The notes under the pieces: model-generated
Seen by the model: only the letters and a program-made list of their open reading frames with translations
Database searches by the model: none
Told to the model about the DNA's origin: nothing
From: JAHBTB01 sp964451255
Lineage (GTDB): Bacteria > Armatimonadota > Fimbriimonadia > Fimbriimonadales > Fimbriimonadaceae
Assembly: GCA_964451255.1 (NCBI GenBank)
Contig: CAYVHL010000007.1
Coordinates: forward strand, 1-64,000
Reading direction: 5' to 3'
DNA: 64,000 nt
Translations under genes and position numbers: made by a program
Part shown: piece by piece, positions 29,099 through 38,298 of the stretch
Layout: every line of letters starts with the position of its first letter
Position numbering within the stretch: position 1 is the stretch's first letter

Positions 29099-29557
29099 AT
29101 GCCCGGCACCGCAGTCGTCCCTGAGCACGTCACCGTCCCGATGGTCCTCCAAGAAGGGGCCGCCATGCCGGCTTATGCCACCCAGGGATCTGCAGGAATG
29201 GACTTGCGCAGCATCGAAGATGTCGAACTCCAGCCCCTAGAGCGAAAGTTGGTCCGCACGGGCATACGCATGGCTATCCCGGAAGGGTACGAGGGCCAGG
29301 TCAGGCCAAGAAGCGGCCTTGCCCTGCGTCTGGGATTGGGGATGGTCAATTCCCCGGGCACCATCGACAGCGACTACCGGGGCGAAGTCGCGGTCATCTT
29401 GATCAACCTCGGGGCAGAAAGTGTCAAACTGTCGGCGGGAGAGCGGATCGCCCAACTCGTTGTCTGCCCGGTGGTCCGGGCGCAACCTGTGGCGGTCGCT
29501 GAATTGGACATGACAGACAGAGGAGGTGGCGGCTTTGGCAGCACCGGGACAAGATGA
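29099..29557 (+). CDS. dut: dUTP diphosphatase (dUTPase)
   Basis: Hydrolyses dUTP to dUMP, keeping uracil out of DNA and feeding thymidylate synthesis. The 152-residue protein has the trimeric dUTPase motifs: 1 SAGMDLRS, 2 RPRSGLAL, 3 GTIDSDYRGEV, 4 RIAQLVV and 5 RGGGGFGSTG at the C-terminus. The ATG at 29099 puts the first beta strand (HVTVPMVL) in the usual place; an ATG at 29164 has a better Shine-Dalgarno but would delete that strand. Valine codons are almost all GTC (15 GTC, 2 GTG by hand), the norm for most of the window. Confidence 0.95.
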   Translation: MPGTAVVPEHVTVPMVLQEGAAMPAYATQGSAGMDLRSIEDVELQPLERKLVRTGIRMAIPEGYEGQVRPRSGLALRLGLGMVNSPGTIDSDYRGEVAVILINLGAESVKLSAGERIAQLVVCPVVRAQPVAVAELDMTDRGGGGFGSTGTR

Positions 29558-30521
29558 CCGCCAGGCATGCCCCAAGTGCCTCGCACTCGTGGCGGCGCAG
29601 GCCACCTACTGCCCTGAATGCGGCGCCGCCCTGGGGGACAGCACCGAGGGCAGCGACCAGGCGGTTTATCAGGAGCTGACCAAGGCGAACCTCGCCCGCA
29701 TGAGAGGAAATGTTGACGAAGGCATCGACATCTGCCTCGGCGTGCTTCGACGGTTTCCCAACAACGCGTCGGCGCACATTTTGCTCGGCGACTTCTATTC
29801 CGACCGCAATGATCTGCCCAAGGCGGCGGAATGGTACGAGATGGCAGTCGATCTCTCCCCTGACTCGGTCGCTGCCAAGGGCAAGCTCGAAGGCGTCAGG
29901 GAGCGCATGGTCAATAACGAGGCCGTGGCGACTGCCAAGCGGCTCGGACTGCCGCAGCGCGCGTCGCACGTCGTCGCCTATATCGTCGGAGTCACACTTC
30001 TGATCGCGATCGTCGGCGGCGCGTCGTTCGTGCTCGGCGGCCAGTTCAAGGCAGACCAAGACGACAACCCCGCCCGCGTCAGTTCCCCCGTAGTTTTGCC
30101 TGGAAGACCGAACCTGCCACAAATGGAGCCCTTGATGGTCCCGAGCGAGCGGGCTCTGCTACAGGCTATCAAGGCCCGGTCGCAACTAGGAGATTCGTTG
30201 ATCGGTCTATTAGAGGATCCGCGGACCCCGAGCCTCACGGTCACAGTACGCGGAAAGAAGGACCAGCCGATCGAGGTGCTGGCCGCCACCGCCGTCCGTG
30301 ACACATTTGACGCCGCTCCCGCTTACCGCCAAGTGACGGTCCGGGTGGTCGTCACCGACCAGATCGTCTTGGTTGCCGACGTGACGTCCGAAGCCTATGC
30401 TGCGGCCAAAGGGCTGTCCCGCGATACCGACCTGAGCGCGTTCGCGGCGCAGATCATCCCCCATGTCGAGACAACGCCGCCCTCCGTCAGCCCCAAATCA
30501 AATCCGGCCGTCGGACTATAG
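29526..30521 (+). CDS. Zinc-ribbon, TPR and single-membrane-helix protein of unknown function
   Basis: A 331-residue protein with an N-terminal zinc ribbon (C15/C18 and C29/C32, CPKC...CPEC), a TPR-like region (about residues 45-125, LLGDFYSDRNDLPKAAEWYEMAVDLSP), one membrane helix (about 149-172), and a ~150-residue extracytoplasmic part with a TPSLTVTVRGKK stretch. The GTG at 29526 and a TTG at 29535 are both possible starts; the TTG has GGAGG at 8 bases. The start lies inside the end of dut, so the two are translationally linked. The last 35 bases overlap purA tail to tail. Function unknown. Confidence 0.8.
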   Translation: MAALAAPGQDDRQACPKCLALVAAQATYCPECGAALGDSTEGSDQAVYQELTKANLARMRGNVDEGIDICLGVLRRFPNNASAHILLGDFYSDRNDLPKAAEWYEMAVDLSPDSVAAKGKLEGVRERMVNNEAVATAKRLGLPQRASHVVAYIVGVTLLIAIVGGASFVLGGQFKADQDDNPARVSSPVVLPGRPNLPQMEPLMVPSERALLQAIKARSQLGDSLIGLLEDPRTPSLTVTVRGKKDQPIEVLAATAVRDTFDAAPAYRQVTVRVVVTDQIVLVADVTSEAYAAAKGLSRDTDLSAFAAQIIPHVETTPPSVSPKSNPAVGL

Positions 30522-31776
30522 TCTCGGCCCTGTCCGGGCCGATGCTCAATATCGCCGCAGGCGTACCGGTCGCCTCTTCTACAAACTCGACGTAGTTTTG
30601 GACTGTCTTCGGGAGGTCTTCCCACGTTCGGGCGCCCCGAATATCTTCCGTCCAACCCGGAAGCGACTGGTACACCGGCTTGGCCCGCTCCCACTCCTCG
30701 GCCGTCGAAGGCACATGCCCGACGACCGCGCCGTCGATCTCGTAGGCTGTCGCCACCTTGACATCTCCGACCCCGGCCATGACGTCGAGTCTGGTGACCA
30801 CCAGGCCGCTCATCGAGTTGATCCGGCACGAGTGCCTGAGGGCTACGAGGTCGAGCCAACCGCACCGGCGCGGTCTGCCGGTGACGGTGCCGAACTCGTT
30901 GCCTTGCTTCCTGATCTGGTCGCCGACCGCGTCGTGGAGCTCCGTCGGGAAGGGTCCCGACCCGACCCTTGTCGAATACGCCTTGCACACACCGAGCACA
31001 TTGTCGATCGCCCGTGGCCCAATACCTGTCCCCAGGCAGGCGCCTCCCGCCGTGGGATGTGAGCTTGTGACGTACGGGTACGTGCCGTGGTCGAGGTCCA
31101 AAAAGGTTCCCTGGGCACCCTCGAAGAGCACGCGCTTGCCTCCATAGACCGCTTCCTGAACCGTAGGCTCCGTCTCACGCACCATGGGTCTGAGGCGGTC
31201 GGCATAGCAGGAGTACTCCTCATAGAGGGCCTCAAAGCCCATCTCCTCGCCGCCCAACAGCTTCATCAGCTTGTTCTTGAACGCAAGCACCGATCGAAGC
31301 TTTTCTTGGAACTTGTCGGGCTGGACAAGGTCGCCCATACGTATGCCGACACGGTTCACCTTGTCGGTGTAGCAGGGGCCGATCCCTCGGCTCGTCGTGC
31401 CGATCTTGTTCTCGCCCCTTGCCACCTCCTCCAGCTCGTCGAGGGCGCGATGATAGGGGAAGACGACGTGAGCGGCCGGGCTGACCCAGAGGTCTCCCAA
31501 CTCCGCTTGCTGAGCCCGGGTGCGCTCCAGTTCCTCGAGCAGGCTCTTGGGGCAGACCGCCATCCCGCCGCCAAGTATCGAGAGACAACCGGGGTGCAGG
31601 ATGCCGGCCGGAATGAGTTGGAACTTGAAGGTCTTTCCTCCCGTGATGACCGTGTGCCCAGCGTTGTTCCCACCGCTGTAACGGACGACCAACTCGGCCT
31701 CGCCGCCAAGCACGTCCACGATCTTGCCCTTTGCTTCGTCGCCCCATTGCGACCCGACGATGACTAATGTCGCCAT
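30487..31776 (-). CDS. purA: Adenylosuccinate synthetase
   Basis: Makes adenylosuccinate from IMP, aspartate and GTP, the first committed step to AMP. The 429-residue product has the N-terminal GSQWGDEAKGKIVD (catalytic Asp13-type), the GGNNAGHT substrate loop, GIGPCYTDKVNRVG and the GTP-binding TxxD-type region GRPRRCGWLD. A strong ribosome site AAAGGAGA lies about 9 bases before the ATG. The 154 bases upstream, up to GH20, are otherwise non-coding. A normal housekeeping gene. Confidence 0.97.
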   Translation of the reverse strand: MATLVIVGSQWGDEAKGKIVDVLGGEAELVVRYSGGNNAGHTVITGGKTFKFQLIPAGILHPGCLSILGGGMAVCPKSLLEELERTRAQQAELGDLWVSPAAHVVFPYHRALDELEEVARGENKIGTTSRGIGPCYTDKVNRVGIRMGDLVQPDKFQEKLRSVLAFKNKLMKLLGGEEMGFEALYEEYSCYADRLRPMVRETEPTVQEAVYGGKRVLFEGAQGTFLDLDHGTYPYVTSSHPTAGGACLGTGIGPRAIDNVLGVCKAYSTRVGSGPFPTELHDAVGDQIRKQGNEFGTVTGRPRRCGWLDLVALRHSCRINSMSGLVVTRLDVMAGVGDVKVATAYEIDGAVVGHVPSTAEEWERAKPVYQSLPGWTEDIRGARTWEDLPKTVQNYVEFVEEATGTPAAILSIGPDRAETIVRRPDLIWG

Positions 31777-31892
31777 AGCTGTTTTCTCCTTTGAGGCAGC
31801 CGCACAAAAGTTGAGCCGGCGGCTCCCATGCGAGGATCCGCCGGCCCGTCGAGGCCGTTCGCCTTATCTCGACCTGCAGATAATACACCAGA

Positions 31893-31918
31893 TCGGGACG
31901 GTGGTTTCGAGGTCCCGA
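31893..31918. other. Small hairpin after GH20
   Basis: TCGGGAC and GTCCCGA (7 pairs) with a 12-base loop, 12 bases beyond the GH20 stop as read on the minus strand. It could end GH20 transcription but has no obvious T run, so it is a weak call. The rest of the purA/GH20 interval shows nothing else. Confidence 0.3.
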
Positions 31919-31930
31919 CCTGGTTCGTCG

Positions 31931-33457
31931 TCAAAGTGGCCGGTAGTGCACATGAAGCTGAGACAGGCGCTCCAAGTGCACCCTCAAGCGTTCTTCAAAG
32001 TCCTTGAAGTCCTTCTTAGCCTTGGGACTCCAAGCCACCTCGGCCAAGGCACAGGCCCTCGGGAAGGCCATATATTCAAGGTGCTCGGGGGTCGCGATGT
32101 ACTCGGCCCACATTTGGCACTGCGTTCCCAATACGTGCGCCGCCTCATCGGGTGTGAACTCGGACGGTACCGGATCGAAGCTGTAGACCTTGTCCAAGGG
32201 GAGGTAGCCACCGATCGACAAGGGTTCTTTGTCGGTCGGCTTCGCCTGGTAGTAGTCCAGGTACGTGAACTGGGTCGGGGCCATCACCACGTCGTGTCCT
32301 TCCTTCGCCGCCTGGATGCCGCCCTCCATCCCGCGCCAACTCATGACCGTCGCCCCCGGGGCGAGGCCGCCCTCCAATATCTCGTCCCACCCCAACAGAC
32401 GACGTCCATGAGCGGTCAAAAACTTGTCCATTTGCTGGATGAACCAACTTTGCAAGGCGTGCTCGTCCTTAATCCCTCGGGCCTTCATCAGGTCCTGGAC
32501 CCGGGCGCTCTCTTTCCACTGGTCCTTCGGGCATTCGTCTCCCCCGACGTGGATGAACTTGCTCGGGAAGACCTCCATCACCTCCGTAAGGACGTTTTGT
32601 AGAAATTTGATAGTTGAGTCTTCTACATTAAATACATTCTTGTTCACCCCCCACATCGTCCACACGGGCAGGCGGGTGGTGATGTTCCCAAGCTCGGGGT
32701 ACGAGGCGATCGCCGCCTGCGCGTGGCCCGGCATCTCGATCTCTGGCACGACGTTGATGAACCGGTCCGCCGCGTATTTGACGATATCCTTCAGATCCTT
32801 CTGAGTGTAGAAGCCGCCGTGCCGCTTGCCGTCGTACTTGCCCGTGTTCTTCCCGATCACCGTCTCGGTGCGCCAAGCCCCGACTTTGGTCAGGTTCGGA
32901 TACCGTTTGATCTCGATCCGCCAGCCTTGGTCGTCGGTCAAATGCAGGTGCAAGGAGTTCATCTTTTGCACAGCCAACAGATCGATGAATTTGAGCACCT
33001 CTGACTTCGGCATGAAGTGGCGGGCCACATCGAGCATCAGCCCTCGCCAGCGGAAGCGGGGGACGTCCCTGATCTCCACAGACGGCACGTCCCACTTGAC
33101 ACCTGTCGCCTTCTTGTCTCCAAACGCCGCCGTCGGAAGCAACTGTTTCAGGGTCTGGCCTCCATAAAACAGGCCGGCCCTGGTCTTGGCGGTCACGACG
33201 ACCCCGTCCTTGGTCACTTTGAGCCGATAGCCCTCCTGCCCCAGGTCTTCTTCGTCGGCCAGCTTGAAGACCACGGATCGCGAGGGCCTTGTCGCCGTCA
33301 CTTTCAGAGGCAGGCCGGTCGAGACCCGCAAGGTCGCGGCGATCTGACGGGCGACAGGGGCAGCCTCGCCCTTTGCCGAGAAGACAGTCTTGTCGTCCAA
33401 GTGGAAAACGCCCTCGCCTGGTGTCAAGCTCGTGGGCATCGGAACGATGGCGAACAT
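31931..33457 (-). CDS. GH20 beta-N-acetylhexosaminidase
   Basis: Removes terminal GlcNAc or GalNAc from oligosaccharides. The 508-residue protein has the GH20b N-terminal domain (about 1-125) then the GH20 barrel, with SLHLHLTDDQGWRIE, EIEMPGHAQAA, and the catalytic pair D307-E308 in HVGGDE. I chose the ATG at 33457 (MFAIVPMP), giving no signal peptide, so a cytoplasmic enzyme acting on imported oligosaccharides is likely; an upstream in-frame start at 33610 runs antisense through the beginning of araF. It is divergent from the sugar-import operon 53 bases away and may serve the same nutrient. Confidence 0.93.
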   Translation of the reverse strand: MFAIVPMPTSLTPGEGVFHLDDKTVFSAKGEAAPVARQIAATLRVSTGLPLKVTATRPSRSVVFKLADEEDLGQEGYRLKVTKDGVVVTAKTRAGLFYGGQTLKQLLPTAAFGDKKATGVKWDVPSVEIRDVPRFRWRGLMLDVARHFMPKSEVLKFIDLLAVQKMNSLHLHLTDDQGWRIEIKRYPNLTKVGAWRTETVIGKNTGKYDGKRHGGFYTQKDLKDIVKYAADRFINVVPEIEMPGHAQAAIASYPELGNITTRLPVWTMWGVNKNVFNVEDSTIKFLQNVLTEVMEVFPSKFIHVGGDECPKDQWKESARVQDLMKARGIKDEHALQSWFIQQMDKFLTAHGRRLLGWDEILEGGLAPGATVMSWRGMEGGIQAAKEGHDVVMAPTQFTYLDYYQAKPTDKEPLSIGGYLPLDKVYSFDPVPSEFTPDEAAHVLGTQCQMWAEYIATPEHLEYMAFPRACALAEVAWSPKAKKDFKDFEERLRVHLERLSQLHVHYRPL

Positions 33458-33485
33458 GGCCCGAGCGTACCTATGAGAAAGCCAG

Positions 33486-33499
33486 ACCCGCAATCGGGT
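33486..33499. promoter_or_regulatory. Inverted repeat before araF
   Basis: ACCCG-CAAT-CGGGT, 11 bases before the araF start in the 53-base interval to GH20. A wider CGTACC...GGTACG pair brackets the same area. Either may be an operator for the two divergent units. No regulator gene lies nearby, so this is only a candidate. Confidence 0.3.
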
Positions 33500-33510
33500 A
33501 CGGTCGCCAC

Positions 33511-34548
33511 ATGAAGCGTCTTCTCGGCTTCTCCGCAACCGCCGCACTGGCGGCCGGCCTTCTCCTCGGAGGTTGCACACCGCCACCGAGCGTGACAAAG
33601 GACGACACAAACAAGACCTCGGCCACCATTGACAAGAAGGACGTGACCGTCGGGTTCATTGTCAAGTCCATGTCGGACACCTGGTTCCCGGTCGAGACCG
33701 GATTTGCCAAGAAGGAGGCGGACAAGCTCGGCATCAAACTCCTTGTCCAAGAAGCCCAGACCGGCGACGCGGTGATGTCAACCATCGACTCGATGGCCGC
33801 GCAGGGCGCGAAAGGCATCATCATCTGCTCCCCCGAGACCCAGCTTGGGCCGGCGATCAAGGCCAAATGCGATCAGAAGGGTCTCAAACTCATGTCCGTC
33901 GACGATCAACTCGTCGACAACGGCAAGCCCATGGCGGACATCCCGCATCTGGGCATCAGCGCGACAAAGATCGGCGAACTGGTCGGGACGACGATGGCCG
34001 ACGAAGCCAAGAAGCGCGGTTGGAACTGGGCCGACGTCGGCGTCATCGCCGTGCTCAAAGAGGATCTTCAGACCGCCCGAGAACGGGTCGGGGGCGCAAA
34101 GACCGCCTTGACCAAGGCCGGGTTGCCCGAGGCCAACTTCTACATCGCCCCGTGGGGCGGTAGCGTGGACGTCGCCTCCGCCAACGACGCGGCCAACGTC
34201 ATCCTCACCCAGCACGCGACCACCAAAAAGTGGCTGTGTTTGAGCAGCAACGACGACGGCATGTTGGGAGCGGTTCGGGCGGTGGAGAGCCGCGGCATCC
34301 CGGTGATGGACATCATCGGAGTCGGCATCAACGGCGGCCCTCCAATCCAGAAGGAGTTCGACACAGGCAAGCAGAGCGGAGTCTTCGCATCGATCCTTTT
34401 GAGCCCAAGCACCCATGGCGGCAAGACCGTGGACATGATGGTCGATTGGCTGACGAAGGGCACGGAACCGCCTAAGCTAACCTACACATCTGGCACTGCG
34501 ATCACCCGCGACAACTATAAGCAAGCGATGGCTGCCGAAGGTCTGTGA
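33511..34548 (+). CDS. araF: Sugar ABC transporter substrate-binding lipoprotein, AraF-like (probably L-arabinose)
   Basis: The extracytoplasmic sugar-binding component of a CUT2 ABC importer. A lipoprotein signal ends LLLGGC with C22. The mature part closely follows E. coli AraF in order: VGFIVKSMSDTWFPVE, AIDSMAAQGAKGIIICSPETQLGPAI, VDDQLVDNGKPM, DTARRR-type QTARERVGG, DIIGVGINGG, and ITRDNYKQ at the end. First gene of a six-gene operon in which every junction is a 4-base overlap. AraF binds L-arabinose (also galactose or fucose); the GH127 gene at 57929 agrees with arabinose. Confidence 0.9.
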   Translation: MKRLLGFSATAALAAGLLLGGCTPPPSVTKDDTNKTSATIDKKDVTVGFIVKSMSDTWFPVETGFAKKEADKLGIKLLVQEAQTGDAVMSTIDSMAAQGAKGIIICSPETQLGPAIKAKCDQKGLKLMSVDDQLVDNGKPMADIPHLGISATKIGELVGTTMADEAKKRGWNWADVGVIAVLKEDLQTARERVGGAKTALTKAGLPEANFYIAPWGGSVDVASANDAANVILTQHATTKKWLCLSSNDDGMLGAVRAVESRGIPVMDIIGVGINGGPPIQKEFDTGKQSGVFASILLSPSTHGGKTVDMMVDWLTKGTEPPKLTYTSGTAITRDNYKQAMAAEGL

Positions 34549-36038
34549 GCGCGCAACGCCTCGTCGTCGAGGGCGTCGGGAAGGCATTCCCCGGCGTCCA
34601 AGCACTGGCCGATGTGTCGTTCGGCGTGCGGGGCGGGTCGGTGCACGGTCTCTGTGGGGAGAACGGCGCGGGAAAGAGCACCTTGCTTAAAGTCTTGGCC
34701 GGGGTCCACCGGCCCGATTCAGGCAGGTTGCTCATCGACGGGGCCCAAGTCGACCCCCGCACGCCGCTGGAAGCCCTGGACGCAGGTGTCGCGGTCATCT
34801 ACCAAGAACTCCACCTGGTGCCCGGCGTCACCGTGGCGGAGAACGTCATGCTCGGCCACTTGCCGTCGCGCTTCGGCATCGTGCAATCCGCCACTTTGCG
34901 CGACGCCGCCAAAGACGCCCTGGACATGGTCGGGCTCGACGTCGACCCCGGCGTCCAACTCAAGGACCTCTCGCTTGCCCAGAGGCAAATGGTCGAGATA
35001 GCCAAGGCGCTTTCCCGAAATGCCAAGGTAATTGCGTTTGACGAACCCACGACATCGTTGACCTCGCGCGAGGTCGAACACCTTTTGGCCCTGATCCGAC
35101 GCTTGCAGGCCTCGGGCCAGGCCATCCTCTATGTCTCCCACCGGATGGACGAGGTAACGACCATTTGCGATGCCTGCACCGTGCTACGGGACGGAAGGCA
35201 CGTCACCACGTGGGACGACATGGATGGCGTGACCGCCGACAAGATCGTCGCGGCGATGGTCGGCCGCTCTATCCAAGACGTGTACGGCTACACATCGAGG
35301 ACGATCGGCGAGCCGGTGCTTCAAGTCGAGGAGGTCACCGGCAAAGGTTTGAGCCGACCAGCTTCCCTCTCGGTCAAGGCAGGTGAGATCGTGGGCCTCT
35401 TTGGGCTCGTCGGGGCGGGTAGGACAGAGCTCCTCAAGGCCATCTATGCCGGTAATGCGGGCAAGGTCGTGGTGGCAGGTCGGCCGACCGGCCGCCAAGG
35501 CCCGCGAAGTTCGGTCGAGTCAGGGCTCGTCTTCTGCCCCGAGGACCGGAAGGCCGAGGGGATCGTGCCGCAGTTGTCGGTGGCGGAGAACGTGAATCTG
35601 AGCGTCCGGCGACGGTTCAGCCGGTTTGGCGTGTTGGACGGAAAGCGAGAGCGGGCCAACGCGGAGGAGTACGTCGCGAAGCTGAAGGTCAAAACGTCCT
35701 CCTTGGACACGCTCATCAAGACCCTCAGCGGCGGAAACCAGCAGAAGGTCGTCCTTGCCCGGTGGCTCGCCGAGGAGGTCAAGGTCATCCTCCTTGACGA
35801 ACCGACGAGGGGCATCGACGTCGGGGCCAAGAGCGAAATCTACGCCATCATCCGGGGCCTCGCCGAACAAGGGGTCGGCGTCCTGATGGTCAGTAGCGAA
35901 CTCCCTGAGGTCATGGGCGTGTGCGACCGGATCCTCGTGATGTGCGACGGACGCGTGACCGGCGAAGTCCCGCGCGGCCAGGCGACCGAACAAAGCCTAC
36001 TGACGCTCGCCTTGCCTGCGGCGGAGAAATCAGCATGA
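34545..36038 (+). CDS. araG: Sugar ABC transporter ATPase, AraG-like (tandem ATPase)
   Basis: The double ATPase of the CUT2 sugar importer. The 497-residue protein has two ABC halves. The first has Walker A GENGAGKST (about 43) and signature LSLAQRQMVEIAKAL with Walker B IAFDEPTTSLT; the second, from about residue 250, has GLVGAGRTE, LSGGNQQKVVLARWL and VILLDEPTRGIDVG. Long stretches follow E. coli AraG (VIYQELHLVP, ILYVSHRMDE, CPEDRKAEGI). It starts at a GTG that overlaps the araF stop (GTGA) and ends overlapping araH (ATGA). Confidence 0.93.
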   Translation: MSAQRLVVEGVGKAFPGVQALADVSFGVRGGSVHGLCGENGAGKSTLLKVLAGVHRPDSGRLLIDGAQVDPRTPLEALDAGVAVIYQELHLVPGVTVAENVMLGHLPSRFGIVQSATLRDAAKDALDMVGLDVDPGVQLKDLSLAQRQMVEIAKALSRNAKVIAFDEPTTSLTSREVEHLLALIRRLQASGQAILYVSHRMDEVTTICDACTVLRDGRHVTTWDDMDGVTADKIVAAMVGRSIQDVYGYTSRTIGEPVLQVEEVTGKGLSRPASLSVKAGEIVGLFGLVGAGRTELLKAIYAGNAGKVVVAGRPTGRQGPRSSVESGLVFCPEDRKAEGIVPQLSVAENVNLSVRRRFSRFGVLDGKRERANAEEYVAKLKVKTSSLDTLIKTLSGGNQQKVVLARWLAEEVKVILLDEPTRGIDVGAKSEIYAIIRGLAEQGVGVLMVSSELPEVMGVCDRILVMCDGRVTGEVPRGQATEQSLLTLALPAAEKSA

Positions 36039-36988
36039 ACAAGCTCAAGGGCTCAAGCGGACTCCTTTTGGTGCTCGTCGCCATGATCGTCCTCTCGGCG
36101 ATCCTGATCAAGGGCTTCGGCACCGGTGACAACGCTGTCAGCCTAGGTCTGCTTGTTTCGACCGTCGGCCTTGTGTCGTGCACCATGCTTTTCTGCCTGG
36201 CCGGGGGTGACTTCGACCTTTCCGTCGGCTCCACGCTTGCGCTCGGCGGCGTCCTTGCCGCGATGGTCACGACCTCGACCAAGAGCGTTCCGCTCGGCAT
36301 TGCCGCCGCCTTGGCCGCCGGAGCGGTGGTAGGTCTGATCAACGGGCTGGTCATCGCCAAGGTCGGGATCAACGCACTCATCACGACGCTGGCGACCATG
36401 CAGATCGTCCGCGGGCTCACCAACATCGTCAGCCACGGCTCGCCCCAGTCGTGTTCGGTGGTCGGCTTTGACGCCCTGGGCAAATCAATGATCGCGGGGA
36501 TACCGATGCCGATCGTCCTGACGATCTTGGCCTTCGTCGTCTTCGGCTGGCTCCTGAACCGCACTGTTTTCGGTCGCGACACTTTGGCGATCGGCGGCAA
36601 CGTGGAAGCGGCCCGCCTCGCCGGGATCAAGGTCGAGAAGACAAAGATCTGGGTGTTCGTCCTGAGCGGCATGGTGGCGGCGTTCGCAGGCGTCGCCCAG
36701 GCATCGCGGCTCTTGGTCGGCAGTAACAACGCGGGTGACAAACTCGAGCTCCAGGCGATCGCGGCCTGTGTGCTTGGCGGGGTCTCGCTCGCAGGCGGAG
36801 TGGGTACGATGTCGGGCGTCGTCGTCGGTGTGCTCATCATGGGGATCGTCCAGAACGCCATGAGCCTGCTCAACATCGACACGTTCTATCAGATGGTGGT
36901 GACTGGCGCGATCCTGCTCGCCGCCGTGGTGTTCGACAAAATCAAGACCGCGCAGACCGAGAAGCGCAACGCTGGAGTTAAGGCATGA
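36035..36988 (+). CDS. araH: Sugar ABC transporter permease, AraH-like
   Basis: The membrane component of the CUT2 importer, 317 residues with about eight to ten helices. It shows the family's AGGDFDLSVGSTLALGGVLAA, GLINGLVIAKVGINALITTLATM, GRDTLAIGGNVEAARLAGI and the GGVSLAGGVGTMSGVVVG signature near the C-terminus. It overlaps araG and the following substrate-binding gene by 4 bases each (ATGA). The start MNKLKG is chosen because the preceding open frame lies inside araG. Confidence 0.93.
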   Translation: MNKLKGSSGLLLVLVAMIVLSAILIKGFGTGDNAVSLGLLVSTVGLVSCTMLFCLAGGDFDLSVGSTLALGGVLAAMVTTSTKSVPLGIAAALAAGAVVGLINGLVIAKVGINALITTLATMQIVRGLTNIVSHGSPQSCSVVGFDALGKSMIAGIPMPIVLTILAFVVFGWLLNRTVFGRDTLAIGGNVEAARLAGIKVEKTKIWVFVLSGMVAAFAGVAQASRLLVGSNNAGDKLELQAIAACVLGGVSLAGGVGTMSGVVVGVLIMGIVQNAMSLLNIDTFYQMVVTGAILLAAVVFDKIKTAQTEKRNAGVKA

Positions 36989-38298
36989 AACGCAGTTGGT
37001 ACGGCCTGTTGGCCCTCGTCCTCGTCGCCGGATGCGGCGGCCCTGCCCCCTCAAACGGCGGCCAAGCCCAGTCGGGCACCCTAAACGTGATGGTCTTCGA
37101 GGGTGGCTACGGCAAGGACTTCTACGTGAAGGCCGCCGCCGAGTACGACAAGGAGCACCCCGGGCTCAAGACGACGGTGACGGGCGACCCCCGCATCGAC
37201 GAGCAGCTCAAGCCCCTCTTCATCAAGGGCACGCCCCCCGACCTGACCTTCCCTGGCTGGCGTTTCGACCATTGGGGCGCGGTCGCCGAGGGACAGGTGA
37301 TGCAGTTGGACGACGCCCTCGCTGAACCGGCGTACAACAGCAAGACGCCCTGGAAAGACACATTCGAGCCGTCGTTGCTCAAACTCGGCCAGTCCGAGGG
37401 CAAGACCTACGTGCTGCCCTACTTCTTCAGCGTCCTCGGTTGGTGGTACGACCCCGACCTCTTCAAGGAGAACAACTGGACGCCGCCCAAGACTTACGAG
37501 GAACTCTTGGCCCTCTGCGCCAAGATCAAGGCCAAGGGCATCGCCCCCATCACCTACCAGGGCCAATACCCTGACTACATGATCGCCGGGATGCTCGAGC
37601 CTTGGATCATCAGCGTGGGTGGGATGGACAAGTTCGACGCCATCCAAAACCTGGAGCCGGGCGCGTGGAAGGATCCCTCGGTCGTCAAGGCCGCCTCCAT
37701 GATCAAAGAACTGAAGGACATGGGTTATTTCGAGAACGGAGCCAGCGCCTTGAGCCACACCCAGTCCCAGACGGACTTCCTCGTCCGCAAGGCAGCCATG
37801 ATCCCTTGCGGCACTTGGCTGTACTCGGAGATGATCAAGTCCATGCCGAAGGGCCGCCACATCGAGTTCATGTTGCCGCCCGTCCCGGCTGACGGAAAGG
37901 GTGACCCGAGCGCGATCATGATCAAGATCGAGCCTTGGCTCGTCCCGACCAAAGCGAAAAACTCCAAAGACGCAATCGGGCTGTTTAAGTACATGACTTC
38001 GCTTGAGAAAGCTGAACAGTTCGTGACAGAAAAGGGGACGCTTATGGCCATCAAGGGGAGCGACCAGGTCGATCTACCCCCTTATCTCAAGTCCGCAGCC
38101 ACCGACTTCAAATCCAGCAAGGCCGTGTGGGCGGCGCAGTGGAAGGATTGGTACCCCGAGCTGTACAAGAACATCGGCAACCTCGTGACCCAGTTGCTGA
38201 ACGGCGACGTGACCCCGGACCAGTTCGCCGATCAGGCGGAGGCTGCGGCCGAGAAGACACGCCAAGACCCTGACGTGACGAAGCACAAGGTGTCGTGA
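36985..38298 (+). CDS. Second sugar-binding lipoprotein (extracellular solute-binding family 1)
   Basis: A carbohydrate-binding lipoprotein of a CUT1-type ABC importer, 437 residues. The lipobox is VAGC (C17). The family 1 pattern follows: LNVMVFEGGYGKDFYVKAAAEYDKEHPG, LDDALAEPAYNS, YVLPYFFSVLGWWYDPDLF, and a TYEELLALCAKIKAKG segment typical of solute-binding family 1. It resembles NgcE-type binders of N-acetylglucosamine or chito-oligosaccharides, which would match the divergent GH20 gene, but that specificity is inference. It overlaps araH by 4 bases, so a second importer is appended to the first. Confidence 0.88.
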   Translation: MKRSWYGLLALVLVAGCGGPAPSNGGQAQSGTLNVMVFEGGYGKDFYVKAAAEYDKEHPGLKTTVTGDPRIDEQLKPLFIKGTPPDLTFPGWRFDHWGAVAEGQVMQLDDALAEPAYNSKTPWKDTFEPSLLKLGQSEGKTYVLPYFFSVLGWWYDPDLFKENNWTPPKTYEELLALCAKIKAKGIAPITYQGQYPDYMIAGMLEPWIISVGGMDKFDAIQNLEPGAWKDPSVVKAASMIKELKDMGYFENGASALSHTQSQTDFLVRKAAMIPCGTWLYSEMIKSMPKGRHIEFMLPPVPADGKGDPSAIMIKIEPWLVPTKAKNSKDAIGLFKYMTSLEKAEQFVTEKGTLMAIKGSDQVDLPPYLKSAATDFKSSKAVWAAQWKDWYPELYKNIGNLVTQLLNGDVTPDQFADQAEAAAEKTRQDPDVTKHKVS

